Positions 35,191 through 44,352 of a stretch of DNA of 64,000 bases are shown here, piece after piece (the first letter of the stretch is position 1; every line of letters begins with the position of its first letter). The position numbers and the translations under genes were made by a program. The notes beneath the pieces were generated by a model. The model worked only from the letters and a program-made list of their open reading frames with translations, had not been told where the DNA came from and searched no databases. This DNA comes from Bog-473 sp963828505 (GTDB taxonomy: Bacteria; Actinomycetota; Acidimicrobiia; Acidimicrobiales; RAAP-2): NCBI GenBank assembly GCA_963828505.1, contig CAWHFM010000022.1, forward strand, positions 7,496 through 71,495. Direction: 5' to 3'.

Positions 35191-35228
35191 TATTTAACTG
35201 CTTGGTTATGTAACTGTCAAGTTAAATA
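35191..35228. promoter_or_regulatory. ArsR-type operator with inverted and direct repeats
   Basis: TATTTAACT (35191-35199) and AGTTAAATA (35220-35228) are perfect 9-bp inverted arms. TAACTG also occurs as a direct repeat at 35195 and 35211. This AT-rich island 6 bases before the arsR start stands out from the surrounding GC-rich DNA and probably covers the promoter. Confidence 0.65.
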
Positions 35229-35423
35229 AGTCTTTCACGGGGGCACGTCCGAACTGCGGCCTCCGAGGGGTCCCCGACCGTGGAAAGGCCACGACCCGCG
35301 CCGGCCGCGACGCGGGCCCGGCCTCAGCCCGCCGGAGCGTGTCGACGAAGGCGGTAGAACTGACTGGGAACGACCGACCAATGTGGTCCGGGGCTGGTGT
35401 CGGGGGCAAGGAGAGCAGACGAA

Positions 35424-36191
35424 ATGGACCAGACGCTCCGTGCGCTGCGCAGCTCGGTCGGACGGCTGCACGAACTCGTGCGCGGGATCGACGACGACCA
35501 GCTGATCCGTCCCTCGTACTGTCGCGAGTGGTCGATCGCCGACACCTTGTCTCACCTCGGCTCGGGTGCGGTGATCATGCGGAACCGCTTGGCCGACGTC
35601 CTGTCGGATGCAGAAGCACCCGACGGCGACCCGGCCTCGGTGTGGGACGAGTGGAACGCGAAGTCGCCGCGCCTTCAGGCCGACGACGCCCTGGTGGCAG
35701 ACCAAGCGCTGCTCGAGGCCCTCGAGGACGTAGACGCGGCCGACCGCGAACGGGCGACGTTCGTCATGGGACCCCTCACCATGAGCTTCGCCGATTTCAC
35801 TGGGGCGCGGCTCAGCGAGCACGCACTCCATACCTGGGACGTCGACGTCATGTTCGACCCGACGGCCCACCTCCCGGCCGACGCCGTCGCTATCGTGGTC
35901 GACCGGCTCGGGCTGATCACGCGGTTCACGTCCCGGCCCAGCGGCGACGAGCGCAACATCCATATCCGCACTTCCGCGCCGGGGCGCGACTTCACCGTCT
36001 CCTTGTCCCCAGAGGCGGTCACCCTCGAGGAAACGGGCGGCGACGGAGGCGGTGCCGGGCCCGACCTGGTGATGCCCGCGGAGGCTTTCGTCCGCCTCGT
36101 CTACGGCCGGCTCGATCCGCGGCACACACCCGAGGTGGGCGGCGACGTCGCGGTACTCGACGGTCTGCGAGCGGTGTTCCCTGGGCCGTAG
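35424..36191 (+). CDS. DinB/maleylpyruvate-isomerase-like family protein
   Basis: 255 residues from ATG 35424 (AAGGAG upstream; GTG 35397 possible). RSSVGRLHELVRGIDDDQLIRPSYCREWSIADTLSHLGSGAVIM is the usual helix bundle start of mycothiol-type DinB proteins, and LSEHALHTWDVDVMFDP carries the second metal-ligand His region. A C-terminal small domain follows. It is transcribed away from the arsR operon. Function unknown. Confidence 0.82.
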   Translation: MDQTLRALRSSVGRLHELVRGIDDDQLIRPSYCREWSIADTLSHLGSGAVIMRNRLADVLSDAEAPDGDPASVWDEWNAKSPRLQADDALVADQALLEALEDVDAADRERATFVMGPLTMSFADFTGARLSEHALHTWDVDVMFDPTAHLPADAVAIVVDRLGLITRFTSRPSGDERNIHIRTSAPGRDFTVSLSPEAVTLEETGGDGGGAGPDLVMPAEAFVRLVYGRLDPRHTPEVGGDVAVLDGLRAVFPGP

Positions 36192-36356
36192 CTCAGAGCC
36201 GACGGCGTCGATAGCTCTTTGGTCACGGGTCTGTTCTCGCCCGCTCACGATGCCCGGCGGCCGCGCGGCACGCCGGGGCCTCCGGGCGCTCCGGGCGGCG
36301 ATCGGACTCCATGCCGTCGAGTTGCCGCGACGGGCGGCGTTGGCGAGGATGACTCC

Positions 36357-37196
36357 ATGCCCATTGCCCATCTGCCGAACGACAGCTCTCCCGAGGACGT
36401 GGCGGCGATCGTCGGGCGCGACGGCGCGACCGTGGTCGACGACTTGGCGCCGGTCGCGCTCCTCGATCGGATCCACGAGGAGCTGCGACCCTTCCTCGAG
36501 GCCACCCCGGTGGGTCCCGACAACTTCAGCGGGCACCTGACTCGGCGGACCGGGGCCCTCGTGGCCCGGTCGCCCTCGTGTCGTGAACTGGTCACCCATC
36601 CGCTGGCGGTGGGAACGGCGCGGGCGCTCCTGTCGCAGGCCACGAACATCCAGCTGCACCTGACCCAGGCCATCGCCATCGGCCCGGGAGAGACGGCCCA
36701 ACCGATCCATCGCGACCAGTGGGCCTTCGACTTCTTTCCCTTCCCCCGCGGCTACGACGTGCAGTGCAACACCATCTGGGCGATGACGGAGTTCACGGAA
36801 GAGAACGGCGCCACCAGGGTGGTGCCGGGCTCCAACCTGGCCGAAGACGGGCTTGCGGTCGGGCCCGACGACACCGAGGGCGCCGTCATGGACCGCGGCT
36901 CGGTGCTCTTCTACTCGGGCAGCGTGTACCACGGAGGGGGCGCCAACCAGTCGTCCTCGACCCGGATCGGGCTCAACATCACCTACAACGTGGCCTGGCT
37001 GCGTCAAGAGGAGAACCAGTACCTCTCGGTGCCGCGCCAGGTGGCAGAGACGCTGCCGATAGAACTGTTGCGGCTGATGGGTTACGACAGAGGGGCATAC
37101 GCGTTGGGTTATATCGACGACCTGCGCGATCCGATCGAGGCGATACGCCCCGGCGTCGGATCGATCGGGTTCGCGGCCAGCCAGCAGGATGCGTGA
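36357..37196 (+). CDS. Phytanoyl-CoA dioxygenase (PhyH) family protein
   Basis: 279 residues. Fe(II) ligands His118 and Asp120 (HRDQWAF) and His192 (YHGGGANQ) form the facial triad, with Arg203 (SSTRIGLN) for 2-oxoglutarate. GAGGA lies upstream of ATG 36357. The family hydroxylates acyl-CoAs or other small molecules with O2 and 2-oxoglutarate; substrate unknown. About 160 non-coding bases precede it. Confidence 0.9.
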   Translation: MPIAHLPNDSSPEDVAAIVGRDGATVVDDLAPVALLDRIHEELRPFLEATPVGPDNFSGHLTRRTGALVARSPSCRELVTHPLAVGTARALLSQATNIQLHLTQAIAIGPGETAQPIHRDQWAFDFFPFPRGYDVQCNTIWAMTEFTEENGATRVVPGSNLAEDGLAVGPDDTEGAVMDRGSVLFYSGSVYHGGGANQSSSTRIGLNITYNVAWLRQEENQYLSVPRQVAETLPIELLRLMGYDRGAYALGYIDDLRDPIEAIRPGVGSIGFAASQQDA

Positions 37197-37247
37197 GGGC
37201 GTCACGTTGCCACTCGGACCCGTAAGCGCGCCGCTACGGTGGGAAGC

Positions 37248-37754
37248 GTGCCGGTGGAGATACGGGAAGCAAAGGACGACGATCTCGACGACCTCTACGG
37301 GGGGTTCGCCCGGATCATCTCAGCCGGAGAGGGGTTCCCTCAGGCACCGCCGCTCTCCCGAGGAGACTTCGACGCTCTGTGGGTTGCCGGGTCGTCCGCC
37401 GTGCGTGTGGCGCGCTTCGGCGGTTACCTCATCGGCGGCTACTACATCCGGCCCAATTTCGCCGGCCGCGCTGCGCACATCGCCAATGCGGGCTATTTCG
37501 TCTTGGCGGCCTACCGCGGGACCGGAGTCGGCCGCTCGCTCGTCCAGCACTCGTTGCGAGAGGCGCGGCGGCTCGGTTTCGAAGCCATGCAATTCAACCT
37601 GGTGTTCGAGTCCAACCCCGCTCGGGCCATGTACTCCCGGCTCGGGTTCAGCGAGGTCGGACGGATCCCGCGCGCCATCGACGGCGAGGAGGACGCTCTG
37701 ATCTACTGGCGCAGCCTCCATGACGTCGACCCAGACGAGCCGACGGAGGTGTGA
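37248..37754 (+). CDS. GNAT family N-acetyltransferase
   Basis: 168 residues. VLAAYRGTGVGRSLVQHSLREARRLGF is the acetyl-CoA-binding motif, and NPARAMYSRLGFSEVGRIP the C-terminal one. GTG 37248 follows a TACGGT -10-like hexamer by 7 bases and could be leaderless; GTG 37239 is an alternative. The stop is close to the following crotonase gene. Confidence 0.87.
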   Translation: MPVEIREAKDDDLDDLYGGFARIISAGEGFPQAPPLSRGDFDALWVAGSSAVRVARFGGYLIGGYYIRPNFAGRAAHIANAGYFVLAAYRGTGVGRSLVQHSLREARRLGFEAMQFNLVFESNPARAMYSRLGFSEVGRIPRAIDGEEDALIYWRSLHDVDPDEPTEV

Positions 37755-37762
37755 GCCGCACC

Positions 37763-38521
37763 ATGAGTGAGGCCGACGTCACGGTGGAGCGCCGCAGCGA
37801 TCACGTCGGGCTGGTGTGCATGCACCGTCCGCCCAACAACTTCTTCGACACGTCGCTCGTGGCCGCCCTGGCCGACGGCTACGAGAACCTGGCCGCAGGC
37901 GGGTGGTGTCGTTGCATCGTGCTCGCGTCCGAGGGCCGGCACTTCTGCGCCGGGCTCGACTTCGGCGGGAACTCGGGCCAGGACATCGGTGCCCTCTACC
38001 GCGAAGCTCAGCGGCTCTTCGCCGCACCGCTCCCGGTCGTCGCCGCCGTGCAGGGCGCCGCGATCGGCGGCGGCTGCGGACTGGCGCTCTCAGCCGACTT
38101 CCGGGTGGCGTCGGCGAGCAGCCGCTTCAGTGTGAATTTCGCCCGCCTCGGCTTCCACCACGGCTTCGGGCTCTCGGTGACGCTTCCGGCGGCAGTCGGG
38201 CAGCAGGCCGCCGCCGATCTGCTCCTGACCGGCCGGCGCATCGGTGGCGACGAGGCGCTCGCTCTGGGTTTGTGCGACCGACTCGCACCCGAGGGCGAGG
38301 TGCTCGACCGCGCCTTGGGCTACGCCGCAGAGCTTGCGGCGGCTGGGCCGCTCGCCGTCCGGGCCGTCCGGGCCACCTTGCGGCGCGGTCTGCTCGAGCG
38401 TGTGACCGAAGCCATGGAACACGAGTGTGCGGAACAGCTTCGCTTGCGCGAGAGCGACGACTTTGCCGAGGGCGTGCGAGCCAGCGCGGAACGTCGCGAG
38501 CCGCGCTTCAGCGGAGCCTGA
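37763..38521 (+). CDS. Enoyl-CoA hydratase/isomerase (crotonase) family protein
   Basis: 252 residues. HFCAGLDFGG is the oxyanion-hole loop and AAIGGGCGLALSADFRVAS the central helix. Both crotonase glutamates are absent: the first position is Gly (GGGCGLALSAD) and the PExxLG site reads NFARLGF. It is therefore not a standard hydratase. ATG 37763 has GGAGG 13 bases upstream; GTG 37751 overlaps the GNAT stop as GTGA and is an alternative start. Confidence 0.85.
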   Translation: MSEADVTVERRSDHVGLVCMHRPPNNFFDTSLVAALADGYENLAAGGWCRCIVLASEGRHFCAGLDFGGNSGQDIGALYREAQRLFAAPLPVVAAVQGAAIGGGCGLALSADFRVASASSRFSVNFARLGFHHGFGLSVTLPAAVGQQAAADLLLTGRRIGGDEALALGLCDRLAPEGEVLDRALGYAAELAAAGPLAVRAVRATLRRGLLERVTEAMEHECAEQLRLRESDDFAEGVRASAERREPRFSGA

Positions 38522-38547
38522 CCGGGCAGGACCCGAGGACGACGGGG

Positions 38548-39378
38548 GTGACAGGCACGGCGGCTCCAGAGCGGCACGCTCTGAACCAGGACTTCGAATG
38601 GGCCGACCACCCGGGCCCGTTCCGGCGGGTGAGCGCAAGGCAGGCTCGGAACTACGACTCGGATGGCTTCTTCGTCCTGCCCAGCGCCCTCGCTCCCGGC
38701 GAGATCGACGCTCTCGTGAGCGCCATCGACCCGTTCGAGGAGGAGCAGGAGGGGGCACTGCGTACCCTCCATGGGGGAAGACTCTTCATCGCACGGGCGG
38801 ACGAGATCACATTTACCGTGCATCTCGTCGCCCGCTCCGCCGTGCTGCGTGCCTTCACCAGAAGTCCACTACTGGTCGATCTCTGTGCGGACCTGCTCGG
38901 GCCCGACGTCCGCCTCTACTGGGACCAGGCGGTGTACAAGAAGCCCGGGACGGACGCGCCGTTTCCTTGGCACCAGGACAACGGGTACGCGTTCGTGGAG
39001 CCGCAGCAGTACCTGACCTGCTGGGTCGCCCTCACCGACGCCACTGTCGCGAACGGCTGCCCCTGGGTCGTCCCGGGGCTGCATCGGCGCGGGACGTTGG
39101 CTCACCGACCTTCGGACACGGGCTTGGTCTGCCTGAGCGACCCCGAAGAGGCCGTTGCCGTGCCGGCGAACCGTGGCGACATCGTGGTGTTCTCGTCGTT
39201 GACGCCTCATGCGACGGGGCCCAACCTCACCGACGGTGTCCGCAAGGCCTACATCGTCCAGTATGCGCCCGCGGGCGCCGAGGTCCTCCGTCCTGCGGCG
39301 GACGGGTCCATCACGCGCGTTGCGGCCGACGAGCATGGGCGCCAGTACGAGGTACTGCGACGCGGTCACCCCGTCTGA
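38548..39378 (+). CDS. Phytanoyl-CoA dioxygenase (PhyH) family protein
   Basis: 276 residues. Iron ligands His142 and Asp144 (PWHQDNGYAF) and His221 (LTPHATGPN), with Arg232 for 2-oxoglutarate. WVALTDATVANGCPWVVPGLHRRGTL is very typical of the family. It starts 26 bases after the crotonase on the same strand, so both probably act on one compound. It is more similar to canonical PhyH than the protein at 36.4 kb. Its end overlaps a convergent gene by 13 bases. Confidence 0.9.
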   Translation: MTGTAAPERHALNQDFEWADHPGPFRRVSARQARNYDSDGFFVLPSALAPGEIDALVSAIDPFEEEQEGALRTLHGGRLFIARADEITFTVHLVARSAVLRAFTRSPLLVDLCADLLGPDVRLYWDQAVYKKPGTDAPFPWHQDNGYAFVEPQQYLTCWVALTDATVANGCPWVVPGLHRRGTLAHRPSDTGLVCLSDPEEAVAVPANRGDIVVFSSLTPHATGPNLTDGVRKAYIVQYAPAGAEVLRPAADGSITRVAADEHGRQYEVLRRGHPV

Positions 39379-39950
39379 GGAGCTGAGGCGGAGCGCGGCG
39401 CAGGTCGGCCGCCCGAGGGGGCAGAGGGCGGGCCGACGCCGAAGACGACGGCCGAGGCGTCGATGGTGTCACCGTGCCTCGTGCCCTGTACGGCGACGAA
39501 CGCGCCCACCTTCAGGGCGGAGGGGCTCGAAGCCGTAGCGGTTCGGGACTTGGTCGAGACCACCTTGAACGTGGTGGCGCCCGAGTAGACAACAGTCGCC
39601 GACGTCGACGTTCCTGACCGGCCCGGTCCGGCCCGGACTGTCACCGTGATGTCGTCGCCGTGGAGCGCCGTGATCCGGCCGGCCACCGTGGGGCGTCCGG
39701 CACCAGGGGTCGCGCCCCCACGCGGCGACGTACCCCGGGTGCCTGACGCGCCGGGCGCTCCGCCCGCCGGCCTCGGGGGGTTGTTCGTGGCTGCTCCCGC
39801 GGCGGCGCCGAGGCCCAGCACGGCGGCGAGGACGCCACCACCGACGAGCGCGCCCCGGGGAGTGGCCCAGCGCCACCGCGCTCCTCGTCGTGGCCGCGGC
39901 AGTCCGGTGCGCGGGTGGGTGACGGTGTCGTCGGCAGATTGGGGGCTCAT
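39366..39950 (-). CDS. Membrane-anchored DUF5666-like protein
   Basis: 194 residues. A basic N-terminus (RTGLPRPRRGARWRW) precedes one transmembrane segment (about 33-54), a Gly/Pro-rich linker and a small beta domain: VAGRITALHGDDITVTVRAG, VVYSGATTFKVV, LKVGAFVAVQGTRHGDTIDASAVVFG. This pattern resembles DUF5666-type OB-like domains exposed outside the membrane. AGGAGG precedes ATG 39950. No function is known. Confidence 0.75.
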   Translation of the reverse strand: MSPQSADDTVTHPRTGLPRPRRGARWRWATPRGALVGGGVLAAVLGLGAAAGAATNNPPRPAGGAPGASGTRGTSPRGGATPGAGRPTVAGRITALHGDDITVTVRAGPGRSGTSTSATVVYSGATTFKVVSTKSRTATASSPSALKVGAFVAVQGTRHGDTIDASAVVFGVGPPSAPSGGRPAPRSASAPQTG

Positions 39951-40240
39951 TCCGTTCCTCCTGTACTCGTACGCTTCGTGCGCTCACCCCATCGGGTCCA
40001 TCGTGGGTGACGGCTTGAAGCGTGCGCCCGAGGCATCGGGTCGCGCTGCGCCGGCGCTGTGGGCGGCCTGCGAATTTCCGGCGGTCCGTCCCTGAGCCGG
40101 ATCTCACGCCGGCGGTCGAGGTGGGCACCGACGTTGCCATCGCCGACCGGCCCGATCGGACCCGCAGTAGGGTTGAGGCAGGGCCGGGTCGGACCGGGGC
40201 GCGGCGACCCGACGAGCAACACGGACAGCAGGGGGCTTGC

Positions 40241-41455
40241 ATGACACAGACCGCACGGGTGCAGGACTGGGCCACCGACTTCGATGTGATGGACCCGCAG
40301 TACCTGGCCGATCCCTTTCGTATCTGGGACGAGTTGCGCTCGACCTGCCCGATCCCGCACACCAACCGGCGCAAGAGCAGCTGGATGCCACTTCGCTACG
40401 AGGATGTGACCGCGATCGCCCACGACATCGAGCACTTCAGCTCACAAAAGGTGGCGGTGATCCCTGGTGACGAGGACGAGGACCCGAACGCCGAATACGA
40501 GGGGCCCAACCTCGAGTACGGCCTGCCGCCCATCTCGTCTGACCCGCCGCTCCACACCTGGACGCGCCGGCTGCTGCTGCCGTGGTTCTCACACAAGCGG
40601 GTCGACGGGTACGAGCAGATGACGCGCGACCTGTGCCGCAGCCTGCTCGACGGATTCGCTGACTCCGGGCACGCCGACGGCGCCGCCGACTACGCCCAGC
40701 AGATACCGGTGCGGGTCATCGCCCGCATCCTCGGTGTCCCGGCCGACATGGCGGACACGTTCACCGGCTGGGTGCGTGACGTGCTCGAGTTCGCCGACGA
40801 TCCCGAGCGCCGCCAGCGCGGCGCCGAGGGACTCCTCTACTTCTTCGTCTCTGAGCTCGAGCAGCGGCGGAACAACCCTGGCGACGACCTCTTGAGCGAG
40901 CTCCTGCAAACGGAGGTAGACGGTCAGGCGGTCGACGACGGCATCGTGCTCGGCATGGCCGCCCTGGTGCTGATCGCCGGCGTCGACACGACGTGGAGCG
41001 GCATCGGCTCTTCGCTCTGGCACCTGGCCACCCATCCCGAGGACCGCAAGCGCCTCGTGGCGGAGACCGAGCTCATGCCCACTGCGCTCGAGGAACTGCT
41101 CCGGGCGTACTCGCCCGTCACGATGGCCCGAGAGGTGACCGAGGACTACGAGTACGCCGGCTGCCCCATGAAGGCCGGAGACAAGGTGCTGATGAACTTC
41201 CCGGCCGCCAACCGCGACCCCGAGGCGTTCGATGAGCCTGACGTCGTGCAGCTCGACCGGGCGCACAACCGCCACGTGGCGTTCGGCTCGGGGATCCACC
41301 GCTGCGCCGGGTCGAACCTGGCCCGCATGGAGCTACGGGTTGCGTTGGAGGAATGGCTGGCACGAATCCCGGACTTTTCCCTGGCCGAGGGCGAGACCAT
41401 CAGCTGGGCCGGCGGCCAGGTTCGCGGTCCCCGCGTCCTCCCGGTGGTGTTCTGA
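40241..41455 (+). CDS. Cytochrome P450
   Basis: 404 residues, the usual bacterial class I length. The I-helix AGVDTTWSG, the K-helix EELLR and the heme loop FGSGIHRCAGSNLARME (Cys355) are all intact. LPPISSDPPLHTWTRRLLLPWFS is the typical C-helix. Its stop overlaps the ferredoxin start (TGATG), so the electron donor is translated with it. The substrate is unknown. Confidence 0.95.
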   Translation: MTQTARVQDWATDFDVMDPQYLADPFRIWDELRSTCPIPHTNRRKSSWMPLRYEDVTAIAHDIEHFSSQKVAVIPGDEDEDPNAEYEGPNLEYGLPPISSDPPLHTWTRRLLLPWFSHKRVDGYEQMTRDLCRSLLDGFADSGHADGAADYAQQIPVRVIARILGVPADMADTFTGWVRDVLEFADDPERRQRGAEGLLYFFVSELEQRRNNPGDDLLSELLQTEVDGQAVDDGIVLGMAALVLIAGVDTTWSGIGSSLWHLATHPEDRKRLVAETELMPTALEELLRAYSPVTMAREVTEDYEYAGCPMKAGDKVLMNFPAANRDPEAFDEPDVVQLDRAHNRHVAFGSGIHRCAGSNLARMELRVALEEWLARIPDFSLAEGETISWAGGQVRGPRVLPVVF

Positions 41456-41649
41456 TGAAGGTCCGCGTCGACCCCGACAAGTGCCAGGGGCACGCGCGCT
41501 GCTACGGCATCGCTCCGGAGGTCTTCGATGTCGATGATTACGGGCAGAGCTCTGTCATCGTCGACGAGGTGCCGCCCGAGCTCGAGGAGAAGACCCGGCT
41601 CGCCGTGGCCAACTGCCCCGAATTCGCCATTGAGATCGTCGGCGAGTAG
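41455..41649 (+). CDS. 3Fe-4S type ferredoxin (P450 partner)
   Basis: 64 residues. KVRVDPDKCQGHARCYGIAPEVFDVDDYG and VANCPEFAIEI. Cluster ligands are Cys10, Cys16 and Cys54; the position of the fourth cysteine of 4Fe-4S proteins is His13. This CxxHxxC pattern is common in actinobacterial P450 ferredoxins and affects redox potential. Overlap with the P450 gene indicates a dedicated partner. Confidence 0.93.
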   Translation: MKVRVDPDKCQGHARCYGIAPEVFDVDDYGQSSVIVDEVPPELEEKTRLAVANCPEFAIEIVGE

Positions 41650-41693
41650 CGGCCAGCGAGCAGGCGACGACGAGCAGCCGGCGCCTAGCGACT

Positions 41694-42602
41694 GTGGCGG
41701 GACGGGCGGTCCTCCCGCACGCCCCGGACTGGTTCCAGCGCGCCATCGCGGTGCCGTCGGGCGACCGCGCGGTCGAGGTCGACGGCTGTCGCGTCCACTA
41801 CCTGGTGTGGGGTGAGCCCGGACGGCGGGGCCTGGTTTTCGTGCACGGCGGCGGCGCTCACGCGCACTGGTGGACGCCTGTGGCCGCCACCTTCGCCTCC
41901 GCGTACCGTGTCGCCGCCGTCGACCTCTCGGGTCACGGCGACAGCGGACACCGTGCCCTTTACAAGGTGGAGCAGTGGGCCGACGAGGTTGCCGCCGTAG
42001 CCGCCGACAGTGGGATCGATGGCACGCCGGTCGTGGTCGGCCACAGCATGGGCGGTTTTGTCACCATCGCCACCGCAGCCCTGCACGGCGATCAGCTGGC
42101 GGGTGTCGTCGTATGCGACTCGCCGGTCGTCGAGGCCGACCCCGAAATAAGCGCCTACCACCTACGCGAGGCGTTCGGCCGGCCGCGCACGTACCCGTCC
42201 GTCGACGATGCCGTTGCGCGGTTCCGCACCGTGCCGGTGCAAGAGCACTACCTGGACTACGTCGTCGACTTCGTGGCGCGCCACTCGCTCAAGCCCGTCG
42301 AGGACGGCTGGCAGTGGAAGTTCGACCGGCGCATCTTCGAGCAGTTCGGACCGGGCGTGCGCTCCGTCGCCGCGCCCTATCTGAGCGAGGTGCACTGCCG
42401 GTTGGCACTGTTGCGCTCCGAGCAAGGGCTGGTCACGCCGGACATCGGCGCTTCCATGTACGAGAAGCTGGGACGCGTCACCCCGGTGATCGAGATCCCC
42501 GAAGCCGGGCACCACGCCATGCTGGACCAACCCCTGCTCCTTCTGACCGCTTTGCGCACGCTGCTCGCCGACTGGGACCACTCCGAGCCGTTCCGGCGCT
42601 GA
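41694..42602 (+). CDS. Alpha/beta hydrolase
   Basis: 302 residues from GTG 41694. The oxyanion loop LVFVHGGGAHAHWW, the nucleophile elbow VVGHSMGGF (Ser118) and the late catalytic His (PEAGHHAMLDQP) are present; DLSGHGDSG is the family's strand-4 motif. It is 44 bases after the ferredoxin and probably in the same operon. Esterase, lactonase or C-C hydrolase activity cannot be separated by sequence alone. Confidence 0.88.
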   Translation: MAGRAVLPHAPDWFQRAIAVPSGDRAVEVDGCRVHYLVWGEPGRRGLVFVHGGGAHAHWWTPVAATFASAYRVAAVDLSGHGDSGHRALYKVEQWADEVAAVAADSGIDGTPVVVGHSMGGFVTIATAALHGDQLAGVVVCDSPVVEADPEISAYHLREAFGRPRTYPSVDDAVARFRTVPVQEHYLDYVVDFVARHSLKPVEDGWQWKFDRRIFEQFGPGVRSVAAPYLSEVHCRLALLRSEQGLVTPDIGASMYEKLGRVTPVIEIPEAGHHAMLDQPLLLLTALRTLLADWDHSEPFRR

Positions 42603-42623
42603 CCTCACCCGGAGCAGTCGCCG

Positions 42624-44138
42624 TCAGGCGGCCACCGCGGCCACCAGGGTGACCACCTCGGCCTCTGGCTCGGACTCTGGTCCGGCGGGTGCCGGCCGCC
42701 CCCGCCGGATCAGGATGAACGAGGCTACCGAGGCGACCCCGAGCACAATGGCGCTGAAGGCGAAAGCACTGGTGTACCCGTGCACGGCCCCCGCCTCTTG
42801 GGCGGCCGCCGACGTGCCGTGGGCGACCAGGTAGGAGGCAGTCGCAGTAGTCGCGATCGTGTTGATGAGGGCGGCCCCCATCGTCCCACCGGTCTGCTGC
42901 GTCGCGTTGACCAGTGCGCTCGCCACGCCTGCGTCCTCCGGGCTGACGCCCAACAACGCCGTGCTCGACATGGCGACGAAGGACAGACCCATGCCCAAGC
43001 TGACGATGACCTCGGCGGGGAGGACGACCGAGATATAGGAGGAGTGAACGTCGAGGGTGGTGAAGAGCACCAGACCTGCTGCGGCCAGGGCGAGCCCGCC
43101 GCCCATCACCGCGCGCGGGCCGAAGCGGGGCAGGAGCCGACTGGCCACAGTCGCGCCCGTGATGATGCCGAGCGAGAAGGGGACGAACGCGAACCCGCTC
43201 TTGAGCGCCGAGTAGTGCAGCGTGCCCTGGAAGTAGTAGGTCAACGAAAGGAACGTCCCGAGTATGGCCGTGCCGACGAGCAGCGACGAGAGGAAGGAGC
43301 CGCCGCGATTGCGGTCCAGCACGACGCGGAGCGGGAGCAGCGGGTGCTCCGCGCGCAGCTCGATGGCCACGAAGGCCAAGAGAAGCACTGCGGCTGCGGC
43401 GAACAGGCCGAGCGTGACGGTCGCGTCCCAGCCGTCGGTGCCGGCCTTGGTGAAGGCGTAGACGAGGGCGAGGAGGCCACTCGTCACGGTGGCCGCTCCC
43501 GGTAGGTCGTAGCCGTGCTTGGCCGAGGCGCGGCTCTCGGACACGACGCGGAGCGCCCCGATCGCGGCGAGGACGGCGATAGGCACGTTGATGAGGAGGG
43601 TCCAGCGCCAGGACGCGAACTCGGTCAGCGCCCCCCCGAGGATGAGGCCGATGGCGGCGCCACCGCCGGCGATGGCGCCGTAGACGCCGAAGGCCCGGGC
43701 CCGCTCTCGCGGTTCGGTGAAGGTGACGGTCAGCAACGAGAGCGCGGCTGGCGCCATCACAGCGGCGAAGGCGCCCTGGAGGGCTCGGGCGCTGAAGAGC
43801 ATCGCCGAGTTCTGCGCCAAGCCGCCGAGGGCCGAGGCTGCGGCGAAGCCGATCAGGCTCAGCACGAACATCCTCTTGCGTCCGAAGTAGTCAGCGATAC
43901 GGCCACCGAGCAGGAGCAGGCCCGCGAAGGAGAGGGTGTAAGCGGTCAGCATCCACTGGCGGTTGGCGGTCGAGATGTGGAGCGCCTTCTGGGCCGACGG
44001 CAGGGCGATGATGACGACCGAGGCGTCGAGCACCACCATGAGCTGGGCGACGGCAATCACGGCGAGGGCCCTGAAGCGGCGCGGGTCGGGGGTCGGGGGG
44101 GCGGCCTCCGCCGGTGGGCGGTCGATGGTCGTGGTCAT
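42624..44138 (-). CDS. MFS transporter, DHA2 (14-TM) drug-efflux type
   Basis: 504 residues with about 14 transmembrane helices. VIAVAQLMVVLDASVVIIALPSAQ is the typical first helix of DHA2 exporters, GGRIADYFGRKRMF is MFS motif A, and GGAAIGLILGGALTEFASWRWTLLINVP covers motif C. ATG 44138 has GAAGGGA 9 bases upstream. It is divergent from a TetR gene across a perfect inverted repeat, the standard arrangement for a drug-inducible exporter. Export of toxic small molecules is likely. Confidence 0.9.
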   Translation of the reverse strand: MTTTIDRPPAEAAPPTPDPRRFRALAVIAVAQLMVVLDASVVIIALPSAQKALHISTANRQWMLTAYTLSFAGLLLLGGRIADYFGRKRMFVLSLIGFAAASALGGLAQNSAMLFSARALQGAFAAVMAPAALSLLTVTFTEPRERARAFGVYGAIAGGGAAIGLILGGALTEFASWRWTLLINVPIAVLAAIGALRVVSESRASAKHGYDLPGAATVTSGLLALVYAFTKAGTDGWDATVTLGLFAAAAVLLLAFVAIELRAEHPLLPLRVVLDRNRGGSFLSSLLVGTAILGTFLSLTYYFQGTLHYSALKSGFAFVPFSLGIITGATVASRLLPRFGPRAVMGGGLALAAAGLVLFTTLDVHSSYISVVLPAEVIVSLGMGLSFVAMSSTALLGVSPEDAGVASALVNATQQTGGTMGAALINTIATTATASYLVAHGTSAAAQEAGAVHGYTSAFAFSAIVLGVASVASFILIRRGRPAPAGPESEPEAEVVTLVAAVAA

Positions 44139-44308
44139 GGCGATATCCCTTCTCTCGCGCTCCCTCGAAGCCCCCGGTGGGGCGATCGAGCTGCGCATCG
44201 ATCGGCTCCGAATCCCCGCGGTCCCGGACCAAGCGGCCGGTGACCCCTGTTCAGCGGGCTCCGATCGGACTACAATCGGAATCGGAGTCTCGGTTCCAGT
44301 TACACTAT

Positions 44309-44326
44309 ACGGAACTAGAGTTCCGT
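44309..44326. promoter_or_regulatory. TetR operator with 8-bp perfect arms
   Basis: ACGGAACT (44309-44316), spacer AG, AGTTCCGT (44319-44326). It lies between the divergent exporter and TetR genes, 27 bases before the TetR start. A weaker relative (GGAATC...GGTTCC) is at about 44278-44296. Confidence 0.7.
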
Positions 44327-44352
44327 TTGTCAACGGGGGAGGGAGGTGGCTC

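Noticed and set aside
35235..37205. 656-codon minus-strand open frame
   Set aside because: Antisense to the DinB-type and PhyH genes, both of which have full catalytic motifs; no family signature of its own.
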